Shown here one piece after another: positions 48,231-57,336 of a DNA stretch of 64,000 nucleotides. The position numbers were made by a program, and so were the translations under genes. The notes under the pieces were generated by a model. The model had not been told where the DNA came from. It saw only the letters and a program-made list of their open reading frames with translations, and ran no database searches. The stretch's first letter is position 1; each line of letters begins with the position of its first letter. This DNA comes from Agapanthus africanus (lineage: Eukaryota > Streptophyta > Magnoliopsida > Asparagales > Amaryllidaceae), in the NCBI GenBank assembly GCA_030015575.1, contig CM057347.1, forward strand, positions 407,000,248-407,064,247, in the 5' to 3' direction.

Positions 48231-48815
48231 CTACAAGGTGCCCTCTGCACTCCTTAACATGTTCAGGAGTTCCGGAAGTTCAACTTCTTTTCTTTGAAGG
48301 TTGAAGTTCAGGATAAACTGGGCGTAGGTGTGAGGAAGGGACTGGAGAATAAGGTCTGTATAGAGCTCATTATCCAAAGTCGTCCCAAGGTCTGCGAGCA
48401 CTTCAATATAGCCGATCATCTTTAGGACATGTTCTCCTACCGATGACCCGACAGCTAACCTCGCTAGAAACAAGTTCTTAGAGGTCTCGTATCTTGCTAT
48501 ACGAGATTGCTCTCCATAAAGTTCCTTTGTATGGAGAAATATGCCATCTAGGTTCATATCCTCGTGCCTCCTCTGATGTTCATTGTTCATTGAGGCAAGC
48601 ACGATGCACTTGCCTTTCGCGCAATCTAAATCCCAGGTTTTGCGGATTTCCTTATCCGCATTGCTGGATTTGGGACCAGGGACAGCAGGTGCCGTAGCGG
48701 TGAGGACGTACCCCAATTTGTCATAGGTCAAAGCCATTTTGACATTCCGCAGCCAATCTTTATAGTTTGGCCCTGTCAGTATATTTTTCTCTAAAAGTAA
48801 CTTAAGTCCAGTCAT
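48231..48815 (-). CDS. gag: Element B gag, ended by an in-frame UAG
   Basis: Copia Gag (capsid), about 194 codons from the ATG at 48815 (MTGLKLLLEKNILTGPNYKD). It contains KMALTYDKLGYVLT, LYGEQSRIARYETSKNLFLA and ILNFNLQRKEVELPELLNML, the usual order for copia Gag (UBN2-type). I prefer this start over a Met at 48863 because a pyrimidine-rich tract and CAG acceptor (minus strand, ending at 48827) lie between them; the residues before it translate the pyrimidine tract. The TAG at 48231-48233 (context TTG TAG AAA) is followed in frame by KARETPA and the downstream polyprotein. CAG to TAG is the simplest origin; read-through is the alternative. Confidence 0.85.
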   Translation of the reverse strand: MTGLKLLLEKNILTGPNYKDWLRNVKMALTYDKLGYVLTATAPAVPGPKSSNADKEIRKTWDLDCAKGKCIVLASMNNEHQRRHEDMNLDGIFLHTKELYGEQSRIARYETSKNLFLARLAVGSSVGEHVLKMIGYIEVLADLGTTLDNELYTDLILQSLPHTYAQFILNFNLQRKEVELPELLNMLRSAEGTL

Positions 48816-48827
48816 ATTCAGGGTCGC

Positions 48828-50814
48828 TGCAATTAGGAGAGAGAGAAGAAAACTCTTTAGCATGATGCTCTTGCAAGTTTAGAGTGGTTTTTAGTTTATC
48901 TAAACTGGATGGCTCCCACTGTTTCTCGAATCCTTCCTCAAACCATAAAAGAAGAATTAGCCAGGACTATTCTCACTGTACAATACTTGCTTAACCGTTC
49001 AGCCAGGCTAGTGTCGATACTTCGAGGGAGGTTTTCCAACGCTTTCGTGAAGTTCCTTAATTAAATAACCTCTTTTCTCTGGGGGCGTAACCCCGCTGAC
49101 ACCTTTCTTGACACCTACTTGGTTTATAGCATTGATCGTTAAGTGACGAATCTCCTGATAAGTAGCATATACTCACAGTAGGATCGGGATCCAAATATCA
49201 TCGTATGATAATGTTGAAGGAATGCTACCAACATTCATCAAACTCCAAATGGTATGCATCTCTTTGCAAATTTCAGTTTCTTTAGAAATTCCCGATATAA
49301 ATTTTTGCCCCATGCTCTTATGACCTTGGCTTTGGTCAAAATGTCATAAGTTACATGTCAAGTTCTACCCGTCATTATCTTGTCTAATTTGAACCCATCC
49401 GTATATACCCCTGACTTTGGTCAAATGATAATACGACTGTCCCAAACCAACTCATCTATCTTATGCAACAAATGAAAACCCAGCAGCTACCAAACACTAT
49501 GCTTTGACTTTGGCCAAAATGCATAGCTTGAATACTACTGAATACTCAAATGAAATGACGGAGGGCTACGAATGGTTTTGGCGAAACCGTGAACGTAGTG
49601 AACTTGATATAACCGAAGGAACCTGATAGCTTTTAAAAGGAGTGGTTAAAGCTCCGCATTTAAAAATATCTGTTTTTAAAATTAACCGAGTGGTTTCTTT
49701 TAAATTGTTCCAACGATTAAACTTTTGGTTTATTTTCTTTTTATTATAAATAATGCGTCCCATCATTAACCTATCATTGCAGAAAACAACGAAAATACAA
49801 TGTCCTCTTATGCCATCCGCATTCGCCACGGGGTCCCGTCATCACCCGTTAGGTTACTTAACTAACGACAGAGCGGGGGCTGGGCTAGCGCGGGTGTAAA
49901 ACATAAGTGACGTCTAAATAGCTATCATATATAGATATTGTACATTCGTCAGACGCAATAATAGGCATTCCAGATCACAGATGAACTTTATTGGATTTGC
50001 AAGTAATCCGTGTTTGTTTTGAGCCTGCAACAAAAGACGGATTACACAGTTGTGATGAATAGCCATTACCCCACCCAAGACCCCAACGGGTACGGCAAAC
50101 TACCCGCCCGGCAGTTTGTGCACCCCACCTTGGGTCTGTCCTAGGAGCAAAAACAGTAAAATGAAATAATACAACGGTGGCTATAACCGCAACCTGGATG
50201 TGCCCCGCAAAATAATATTACAACAAATTACATTTACATCAAATGAATTAAATAATAACCCATCACATAACCCCGGCTATACATCACAACAGTCCAACAC
50301 AGTTCATATCCACTAACAGTAAAAAAAAAAACCATTACAGAAATGTGCAACCCCCTGCCAACCGACATACTAGCAGTTAGGGGAGGTTTACGAACACATT
50401 ATACAAACACAGATATAATCCAACAAGCAAATACTGTATAATTTCGATCGATTAAACACTTTTAATTTTGCTCCAATACTTCTCTGTAAATCTGAAACCT
50501 GAGCAAAAATAAAAACTTTCAGAAAATACCAAATATCACAGAGAAGCAACACAGGAAAATTGGGTTCCTGAATCGCCAACTCGGCGGCGGATCGGTGCGA
50601 TCCGCCGCGGTTCCGCGGCGCTTTAGGCGATTCAGGGGCCCAAATTTCTTGGGTGTTCTTCTACTGTCTTTTTAAGCTTTCTGAACCTCCCTGAAAAATT
50701 TTTGGACTTCATTTAAAAATCGACAGAAACTTGTGATTTCGGGTTTTTCCGGTTTCGTTTTTTTCATTCGAAATTCATACAAATTTGCAAGTAAGTTATT
50801 TATTGTTTAGCGAG
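48828..50814 (-). other. Element B leader with candidate intron end
   Basis: About 2 kb between primer site and gag. Next to gag the minus strand reads a CT-rich tract then CTAATTGCAG, a good 3' splice site, conserved in A (14607) and E (26937). There are three copies of a TTGACTTTGGTCAA-type motif (49323-49342, 49408-49429, 49502-49520), the first in a hairpin with arms CTTATGAC/GTCATAAG. A GC hairpin cluster lies at 50567-50636, with 11-bp outer arms (CCTGAATCGCC and GGCGATTCAGG) and 11-bp inner arms (GCGGCGGATCG and CGATCCGCCGC). No further gene is seen. Confidence 0.75.
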
Positions 50815-50826
50815 GCTCTGATACCA
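50815..50826 (-). other. Element B primer binding site (initiator Met tRNA)
   Basis: The minus strand reads TGGTATCAGAGC one base inside the LTR boundary at 50828. Confidence 0.92.
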
Positions 50827-50827
50827 C

Positions 50828-52721
50828 TGTAAGTCGATGTACAACACCCAACGACTTACGGGGAGGCGGAAATATGAAAAACGATCTTGTTCTTTGCTTA
50901 AACATCGACTAACCGCATGAATCGAAGCTAAACGATAACTAACAACAAACATAGAAGTTAACAACTACTATGTAAAGGGATTATACCTAAAGAACCGTGT
51001 CCTTCGTCTTTACGAACTCCTCCTCCTCCTCGGCCTTCTCGAAGTTGTAGATGATCCACCCGAGAGCTTTACTCCAAGCTTAGCCTCTAAACTTGAGGCA
51101 ACTAACCTTCTTTAAGTGCTAATCAAAGAAGCTAGGTGATATAGAGTGAGGGTTATGGTTTAATTAGTCTAACTAATCCTTGTACTCAACACATGAGAGG
51201 GGAGGATTAGGGTTTGAAGAGGGAGAGCTTGAGGAGAGAGAAGGTGAAGATAATAATTAAGTGAGAAGAATGAGTTATGATAATATATATCAAGCATTTC
51301 TTTTATCAAGAAAAGAAAAAGAAATGAATTTAACAACCATGCTTGATAATATCTAGTGATGATTCACATCCATGAGTCATTAAGCATTATGATGCATTAA
51401 TGACATGGATGAATCATCCATATGACTCACTAATCACATTCATTGTATATGCCACCTAAACCTCCTTAGTCACCATCTTCTAGAAGCTTCTCGCGCAATT
51501 ACGAGAACGCCCCTCCTTTCCGCAAAAATACGGAAAAACTTTAGACTGTATAAATCCAATAACCGGATACCAGTAACTGGCTTAAACCAAAGCCGACTGG
51601 TAAAAACTGTCCGAAAGTCGTACGTGCGTAAACACACGTATGCGTCCGAACCCTTGTCGTAAAACCATACGACCTCTATATCGTTTCGCCTGGAGTAGGG
51701 AAACTCTCTGTGTGGGACTCTAGAGACTCGACTACTACGCTGGCAGTGGGTTTAACCACAGACCGCAAGCGGCACTAGCTGTACGTAACGGTCCCCAGGT
51801 AGATGTCGATAAGAAGGCCGATGAGGAAACCCATCCGAACTCCTACTGAGCCTGTTGTGACAATCTCCATACAGTCCGGTCCGTTCGTCTTAGACTATCG
51901 TATATCGGGCCTAGGGGGCGGCAAGCGTCAGTCCCCTAATAGCGGTATAAGTCGTGTCGGAGGGAAGCCCATTACACCCTGAGAAACTACTGGAACCTAC
52001 CAGCAAATCTCGCTTGCCCTGGACAGGGACTTTGCGTAATGGCTCTCTGACACAGCGCGATATCAACCCCCAATACCGGGAGAGACGAATCCTGTCTAAC
52101 CGCCACTGCCTCCAAGTGCTCGGGACTGCACCCAACTGCTACCTGTTTGCACGACTCCTTTGAGTCGTGGTAGGGTAGCAATCTAAGAACAGTGGGACAC
52201 ACTCGAGGCGAAGTAGCAGTGTCAAGTCTGCGGACTATGCTGTACTCATGTCACCTGGGAACTGTTCACTGACGACTGGTATAAAACCAACCAACAGTTC
52301 CCTGTGAGTCCTGTCCGGTGTACCCGTAACCTAACGAGCACCTGCATACTATCTCCAGTACGACGTACTGACGGCTGTGGGACAGAGCATCTCCCCAACT
52401 GGGATGAGAAGCGTACACACTAGTCTACTCCGGAGTATCGATGCTCTGTTTCGATAATCCAACGACCAGGGACCTGAATAAGGATGTGCTTGTAGACTAC
52501 CCAGCCCCCACTAGTGTGACTGCCATCACAATGCTGGTAGTCAAGTAAGATCCTAAGAGCTCTATCAATACGTATACTCACATATTAAGATAGAAAAACC
52601 AAGTAGCATACTACCATGTTTAGCAAGACTGTTATATACATGTGAATATCCCAAGCTTCCATTAAGTAATATACAAACTAGTATGATACAGTAATGGCCT
52701 TCTAGGACATAAACACTAACA
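50828..52721 (-). repeat. Element B 5' LTR
   Basis: 1894 bp, starting TGTAAGTCGATG and ending ACACTAACA, then GGTTT. It differs from the partner by about 25 substitutions and small indels by eye (near 1.3 per cent). On the minus strand TATATAAC near 52630-52640 is a possible TATA element. Confidence 0.93.
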
Positions 52722-52726
52722 GGTTT

Positions 52727-54886
52727 ATCTCAAATTTATCGGGGATATGTAGTCCCTTCTCAAAGCTCATGAAAAAAGGAGCTCCTTTTGTCTGGGATGC
52801 CGAATGTCAGGAAGCGTTCAAAAGCATTAAACAGTACTTGTTGCGCCTTCCCGTGCTGGCCGCTCCTATTCCAAATAAACCGCTGATTCTATACACTGCC
52901 GCACTAGATGAGTCACTCGGTGCACTCCTTGCCCAGAACAACGAGGAGGGAAAAGAAAATGCCCTCTACTACCTCAGTCGAACTCTAGTTGGGGCGGAAC
53001 ACAACTATTCCCCCATCGAAAAGCAATACCTGGCCCTGATATTTGCTGTGAAGAAGTTGAGGCACTATCTTCTCGATCATCGGGTTTTGCTGATCTCCAA
53101 GGTCGACCCGCTCAAATACTTGATGACCAAAGCAAGCCTAGCCGGCAGAATGGCAAGATGGGCTGTCATGCTACTTGAGTTTGACATAGTTTATATTTCT
53201 CAGAAAGCAGTAAAAGGGCAAGCTCTCGCAGACTTCCTTGATGCTCATCCCGTATCAGAGGGGTCACCGCTTAATTGCGAGCTACCTGACGAACAAGCGC
53301 TGTACCTTAAGGAAGATGAGCCATGTTGGGAGCCTTACTTCGATGGAGCCTCATCAATGAGGACCTCCAGTAAATCAAGCGTCCCGGAGATAAAAGCACG
53401 GATAGGACCGGTGTTCATCACGCCATCGATGGGAACCCTACGGCGTTCTTTTTCTCTCACTGAGCCTCGCACAAACAATGAAGCTGAGTATGAAGCTCTG
53501 ATAGCTGGTTTGGAACTCGCCATAAAAATGGAAATCCTTCAGGTACGGGTTTACGGTGACTCCCAGCTTGTCGTCAACCAAGTAGGCGGCGACTATAAGA
53601 TATACAAACCCGAGTTAGCTCGATATAGAAGCCGAGTGGTGGAACTCATGAAACGGTTCACTCACATTGAACTAACGAGAGTCCCTAGAGCGTTGAACGG
53701 AAAGGCTGACATACTCGCTCGCTTAGCCAAGGAGCTGGCTGATCCTGACGTGGACGAAATTCTGATCACAGTCAGGAGCCAGAAAATTCTACTCCCTGTC
53801 TCTCTATCAGAAGAGGAAAGTGCGGAACAGAAGAGCAGTCCCGCCAAAGAAGCTTTGATCGTTCAAGACGAGCCCAATTGGAGAGAACCCTTCATAGAGT
53901 ACTTCCGATACGACAAGCTGCCCGAAGGAAAATCTGCGAGGGTTCAGCTGAAGAAGAGAGCTCTCCAATACGTGTTTGTAAATGACATGCTATACCGCAG
54001 GTCATATGACCAACTCTGGCTCAGGTGTCTGTTATTGGCCGAAGCCCAAAAGGTCATGAAAGAAGTTCACTCGGGCGTTTGCGGTGCTCACCAATCTGGC
54101 CCCAAGATGCGATTTCAAATTAAACGGCTTGGGTATTACTGGCCCACCATGATACGGGATTGCGGAGAGCATGCAAAGAAATGTTATATCTGCCAAATTC
54201 ATGGTGATTTCATTCACAAGCATCCCAATCCATTGCATCCTACGGTGGCGTCGTGGCCCTTCGAAGTTTGGGGAACCGACATAGTTGGCCCAATTGATCC
54301 TCCGCCATCTAGAGGCCACCGGTTCATACTAGCCGCCACAGACTACTTCTCCAGATGGGCTGAAGCTGTCCCGCTAAAAGAAATCAAGACAGAAGATATT
54401 CTGACGTTCTTCCAGCATAATATTCTATACCGCTTCGGTACACCAAGAATGATCATATCTGACAACGGGCCTTCTTTCAAGAGCTTTAAAGTCGCAAGGT
54501 TCACTACTCGACATAAGATAGACCGGAGATATTCCTCCATCTATAATCCAAGAGCCAACGGGCTAGCCGAAGCCTTCAATAAGACTCTATGCAAGCTCCT
54601 GAGAAAAAATGCTTCAGCCAACAAGAGAGACTGGAATCTCAAACTTCACGAGGCGTTGTGGGCATATCGTACCACGCAACGTACTCCAACTCAGTCCACT
54701 CCATACTCATTGCTCTTCAGAGTGGAGGCGGGCCTCCCCCTCGAAGTCGAAGTTCCAAGCTTAAGAATGGCCGTTCAGCACGAGTTGACGGAGGAGGAAA
54801 ACGTGCTCCTTCGGCTTGAAGAGCTTGACGCCTTCGAAGAAAAGAGGCTTGCAGTACAGCAAAAGCTGGAGCTGTACCGAGCCTAA
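52727..54886 (+). CDS. pol: Element C RNase H, second RNase H and integrase (continuation of the 38762 frame)
   Basis: Codon 1 at 52727 (ISNLSG...) follows directly on the frame interrupted at 42964. It holds the RT-connection (MKKGAPFVWDAECQEAF), RNase H (LGALLAQNNEEGKENALYYL, YSPIEKQYLALIFAVKKLRHY), second RNase H (PYFDGASSMRTSS, NNEAEYEALIAGLELA, VYGDSQLVVNQVGGDY), integrase zinc region (HSGVCGAHQ...CYICQIHG) and integrase core with Asp in VWGTDIVGP, Asp in IISDNGPSF and Glu in LAEAFNKTL. All catalytic residues are present. A TAA at 54884-54886 ends the frame about 80 codons before the natural end. Confidence 0.93.
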   Translation: MSNLSGICSPFSKLMKKGAPFVWDAECQEAFKSIKQYLLRLPVLAAPIPNKPLILYTAALDESLGALLAQNNEEGKENALYYLSRTLVGAEHNYSPIEKQYLALIFAVKKLRHYLLDHRVLLISKVDPLKYLMTKASLAGRMARWAVMLLEFDIVYISQKAVKGQALADFLDAHPVSEGSPLNCELPDEQALYLKEDEPCWEPYFDGASSMRTSSKSSVPEIKARIGPVFITPSMGTLRRSFSLTEPRTNNEAEYEALIAGLELAIKMEILQVRVYGDSQLVVNQVGGDYKIYKPELARYRSRVVELMKRFTHIELTRVPRALNGKADILARLAKELADPDVDEILITVRSQKILLPVSLSEEESAEQKSSPAKEALIVQDEPNWREPFIEYFRYDKLPEGKSARVQLKKRALQYVFVNDMLYRRSYDQLWLRCLLLAEAQKVMKEVHSGVCGAHQSGPKMRFQIKRLGYYWPTMIRDCGEHAKKCYICQIHGDFIHKHPNPLHPTVASWPFEVWGTDIVGPIDPPPSRGHRFILAATDYFSRWAEAVPLKEIKTEDILTFFQHNILYRFGTPRMIISDNGPSFKSFKVARFTTRHKIDRRYSSIYNPRANGLAEAFNKTLCKLLRKNASANKRDWNLKLHEALWAYRTTQRTPTQSTPYSLLFRVEAGLPLEVEVPSLRMAVQHELTEEENVLLRLEELDAFEEKRLAVQQKLELYRA

Positions 54887-55129
54887 ATGTCACGGGCCTA
54901 TAACAAGATGTCTCGTCTCCGCGCTTTCAAGAAAGGCGAATTGGTGTTGGTCTTCAAAAGACCGATCACCCCAAATTGACATGCTAAGGGAAAATTCGAG
55001 CCAAACTGGGAAGGGTCATACGTCATCGAGAAAGTGTTCGACAGAGGATCCTACCAACTAATAAGTGCCGAGGGAGAAAGGCCCATGCCACCCATCAATG
55101 GCCGATATCTCAAGAAATACTACGCGTGA
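54887..55129 (+). pseudogene. pol: Element C integrase C-terminal end beyond premature stop
   Basis: In the same frame after the TAA at 54884 the sequence continues MSRAYNKMSRLRAFKKGELV, then a TGA near 54978 where Arg (CGA) would fit, then KGKFEPNWEGSYVIEKVF and the family's C-terminus INGRYLKKYYA with TGA at 55127-55129. It aligns with the intact end of the element D integrase at 34960-35203. The two stops would remove the C-terminal DNA-binding domain. Confidence 0.85.
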
Positions 55130-55404
55130 ATACTCCAAGTCGCAGGCGAATTGAGCACACCGACCCTACGATCTGGATCATACATCCTACAAAACCATAT
55201 ACAATTTATGGGCATAAACGACTCTTATCTCTCCCAAGTTCTGCCGGTGAGACTACTTTTAAAATCCCACCAGCGAAAAAAAGGTATGTCCACAAGCAAA
55301 ACGGGCACGGATGAAAACCCGAAAGGGCTCCGTGAGTAAAAACAGCAGGACTGCCGGCGAGTTTGTGAAAACCCGAAAGGGTGCAAACTCGTGAAAAGAG
55401 AGAA

Positions 55405-55595
55405 AATACACTCGCAAAGTCCTCTCGACCTTGTGAGGAGAAAACCCCTGCGTGAGATCCTTACGACTCACAAAGGAGCAACATACGTAGGAATCCTCAC
55501 GATTCCTAAGGAGAACATATACCTGCGAGATCCTCTCGACTCGTAGGGAGAAAATGGTTTTATGAGACCCTTACGGCTCATAAAATCGAAAAGCC
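55405..55595. repeat. Hairpin block C1 (five hairpins, near-constant loop)
   Basis: Successive inverted repeats: CTCGCAAAG/CTTGTGAG, GTGAG/CTCAC (55452-55471), TAGGA/TCCTA (55488-55508), CTGCGAG/CTCGTAG and TTTTATGAG/CTCATAAAA (55557-55585). Loops are TCCTCTCGAC, ATCCTTACGA, ATCCTCACGA, ATCCTCTCGA and ACCCTTACGG. Units are separated by AGGAGAAA-like spacers and followed by AAAGCCATAGG... sequence common to all blocks. Confidence 0.8.
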
Positions 55596-55651
55596 ATAGG
55601 TGATAGGGACCTAAACCTGTCTCCTAAGCCATCGTTATCCAACGGGCAACG

Positions 55652-55905
55652 GCAAATGATGAGTCGCTCCTGGCATTTCGCTTCAGTGTTAGCGGTGCTG
55701 ATGCCGACCAAAAACCCAAATCTCAAGTCCACCCGAGGCAAATGATGAGTTGCTCCTGCCATTGTTCCAGTGCAGCAATATTGATGCCAAACAAGATCCA
55801 AATTCCAAGTCCCCAAACGGCGAATGATGAGTCGCTCCTGGTACCATATTCCAGTGTAGCGATGCAGACGCCAACCAAAATCCAATTTCTCAAAATTCTC
55901 CCGGC
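55652..55905. repeat. About 85-bp tandem repeat in the element C 3' region
   Basis: Three units start near 55652, 55736 and 55822, each beginning GGCAAATGATGAGTCGCTCC (with variants) and ending near GATGCC. Further copies are near 56286 and 56478, and one in element D near 59349. It is noncoding in the element's sense. Confidence 0.75.
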
Positions 55906-56044
55906 CCTACGGTTAGTCCCTAAATTGACTGCCGTATACAATCCACGGGCTCAAATAATTCTCAGCATACCCATACCCCACCGCAATCACCAGTCCAGTG
56001 GCCGTTCTCCGCCCTTGGAATTATGCTCCATTAGGAAAGACCCA

Positions 56045-56225
56045 CTCATGTGTCCTTACGATATATGAGGAGAACAAACCTTCGTGGGATCCTTACGACT
56101 CACAAAGGAAAAACACACTTGGGAGTCCCCACGACTCCTAAGGAGAAAGTACACCTACGAGATCCTTTCGACACGTAGGGAGAAAATACTTTTATGGGAC
56201 CCTTACGACTCATAAAATTGAAAAG
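56045..56225. repeat. Hairpin block C2
   Basis: Same five-hairpin plan as the block at 55405: arms such as CACCTACGAG/ACACGTAGG and TTTTATGGG/CTCATAAAA, loops ATCCTTACGA, CCCCACGA, ATCCTTTCGA and ACCCTTACGA. Some pairs are G-U or mismatched. It is followed by AAAGCCTTAGGTGATGGGG as in the other blocks. Confidence 0.75.
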
Positions 56226-56370
56226 CCTTAGGTGATGGGGACCTAAACCTTTCTCCTAAGCCATCGCTCCCCAACAGGAAAAGGCAAATGATGAATTGCT
56301 TCTGGCACATGTGCTTCAGTATTAGCAACGTTGATGCCTACCCTAATCCCAAAATTCCAAACTCCAATCC

Positions 56371-56460
56371 AATAGACCCCTAAGTCTTTAAACTGGGAAC
56401 AGATGACCTCTAAGTCGTTAAACTGGGAACAGATGACCCCTAAGTCGTTAAACTGGGAAT
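56371..56460. repeat. 30-bp tandem repeat, three copies
   Basis: Three adjacent 30-bp units (56371, 56401, 56431) read AGATGACCCCTAAGTCGTTA followed by AACTGGGAAC, with a few substitutions. Confidence 0.85.
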
Positions 56461-56649
56461 GAGGGAAATCTCCTCATGGCAGATGATGATTCGCTCCTGG
56501 TACCATATTCCAGTGCAGCGGTGCTGATGTCAACCCAAGTCACATCAAATCAGAAAAACAACCAATGGCCTCCCTGGCAGAATCAAACTCCACCTCAGAA
56601 ACAAGTCAACTTCATCCCTGACACCACAAGGATCGGAGCAAGTCAAATC

Positions 56650-57242
56650 CAGGATCGACCGTCCAAGTCGCAAAAAGGGCAGAACCGACCATCCAAGTCG
56701 CAAAAAAGGGCATCATCGACCATCCACATCGCAAAAAGGGCAGTACCGACCGTCCATGTCTCTAAAAGGGCAGCATACCGACCGTCCAAGTCGTAAAAAG
56801 GGCAGTATCGACCGTCCACATTGCAAAAAGGGCAGCACCGACTGTCCATGTCGCTAAAAGGGCAGCACCGACCGTCCAAGTCGCAAAAAGGGCAGCACCG
56901 ACCATCCAAGTTGCAAAAAGGGCAGCATCGACCGTCCAAGTCACAAAAAGGGCAGCACCGACCTTCCAAGTCGCAAAAAGGGCAGCATCAATCGTCCAAG
57001 TCGCAAAAAGGGCAGCACCGACCATCCAAGTCGCTAAAAGGGCAGCACCGACCGTCCAAGTCGCAAAAAGTGCAGCACCGACCGTCTACATCACTAAAAG
57101 GGCAGCATCGACCGTCCAAGTCGCAAAAAGGGCAGAACCGACCGTCCACGTCGCTAAAATGGCAGCATCGACCGTCCAAGTCGCAAAAAGGGCAGAATCG
57201 ACCGTCCATGTCGCTAAAATGGCAGAAACGACGTCCATGTCA
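56650..57242. repeat. 30-bp minisatellite in the element C 3' region, about 20 copies
   Basis: The unit is CACCGACCGTCCAAGTCGCA followed by AAAAGGGCAG. It runs almost without length change for about 590 bp, with variants at a few positions (CTAAAA for CAAAAA, CATG or CACG for CAAG). Because 30 is a multiple of three, all frames stay open and give repeat peptides on both strands (KGQHRPSKSQ and DGRCCPFCDL). I read these as by-products. Confidence 0.9.
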
Positions 57243-57323
57243 TCAAAACGGAGTCGACCTCCACGTGAAAGAAGATCCATCAATTTCATGCACACAACCC
57301 ACATGTGTGGTGTGCCTGTATTG

Positions 57324-57336
57324 ATGGGGGGCAATT
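57324..57336 (+). other. Element C polypurine tract
   Basis: ATGGGGGGCAATT directly precedes the 3' LTR start TGTTGGGG. It is purine-rich and in the expected place for plus-strand priming. Confidence 0.75.

Larger units (their letters stand above)
42965..52721 (-). mobile_element. Element B: Ty1/copia retrotransposon, nearly intact
   Basis: B is 9757 bp, flanked by a perfect TSD GGTTT (42960-42964 and 52722-52726). LTRs are 42965-44859 (1895 bp) and 50828-52721 (1894 bp), with roughly 25 differences by eye. The polypurine tract is at 44860-44873, the initiator-Met primer site at 50815-50826, and the coding region at 44874-48815 on the minus strand. It is a close relative of A and E and probably Tork lineage. 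It sits between two codons of element C's RT-RNase H region. It is the most recently active-looking autonomous element here, with one stop in gag. Confidence 0.95.

Noticed and set aside
48816-48863. Upstream Met (48863) as start of copia gag
   Set aside because: The residues it adds (FLLSLLIAAT) are the translation of a pyrimidine tract and CAG acceptor. The ATG at 48815 starts a normal Gag.
56643-57209. Cys-rich repeat protein on the minus strand (DGRCCPFCDL units), which looks like a zinc-binding repeat
   Set aside because: It is a translation of the 30-bp minisatellite. With a period divisible by three, all frames stay open, and other frames give equally regular peptides.
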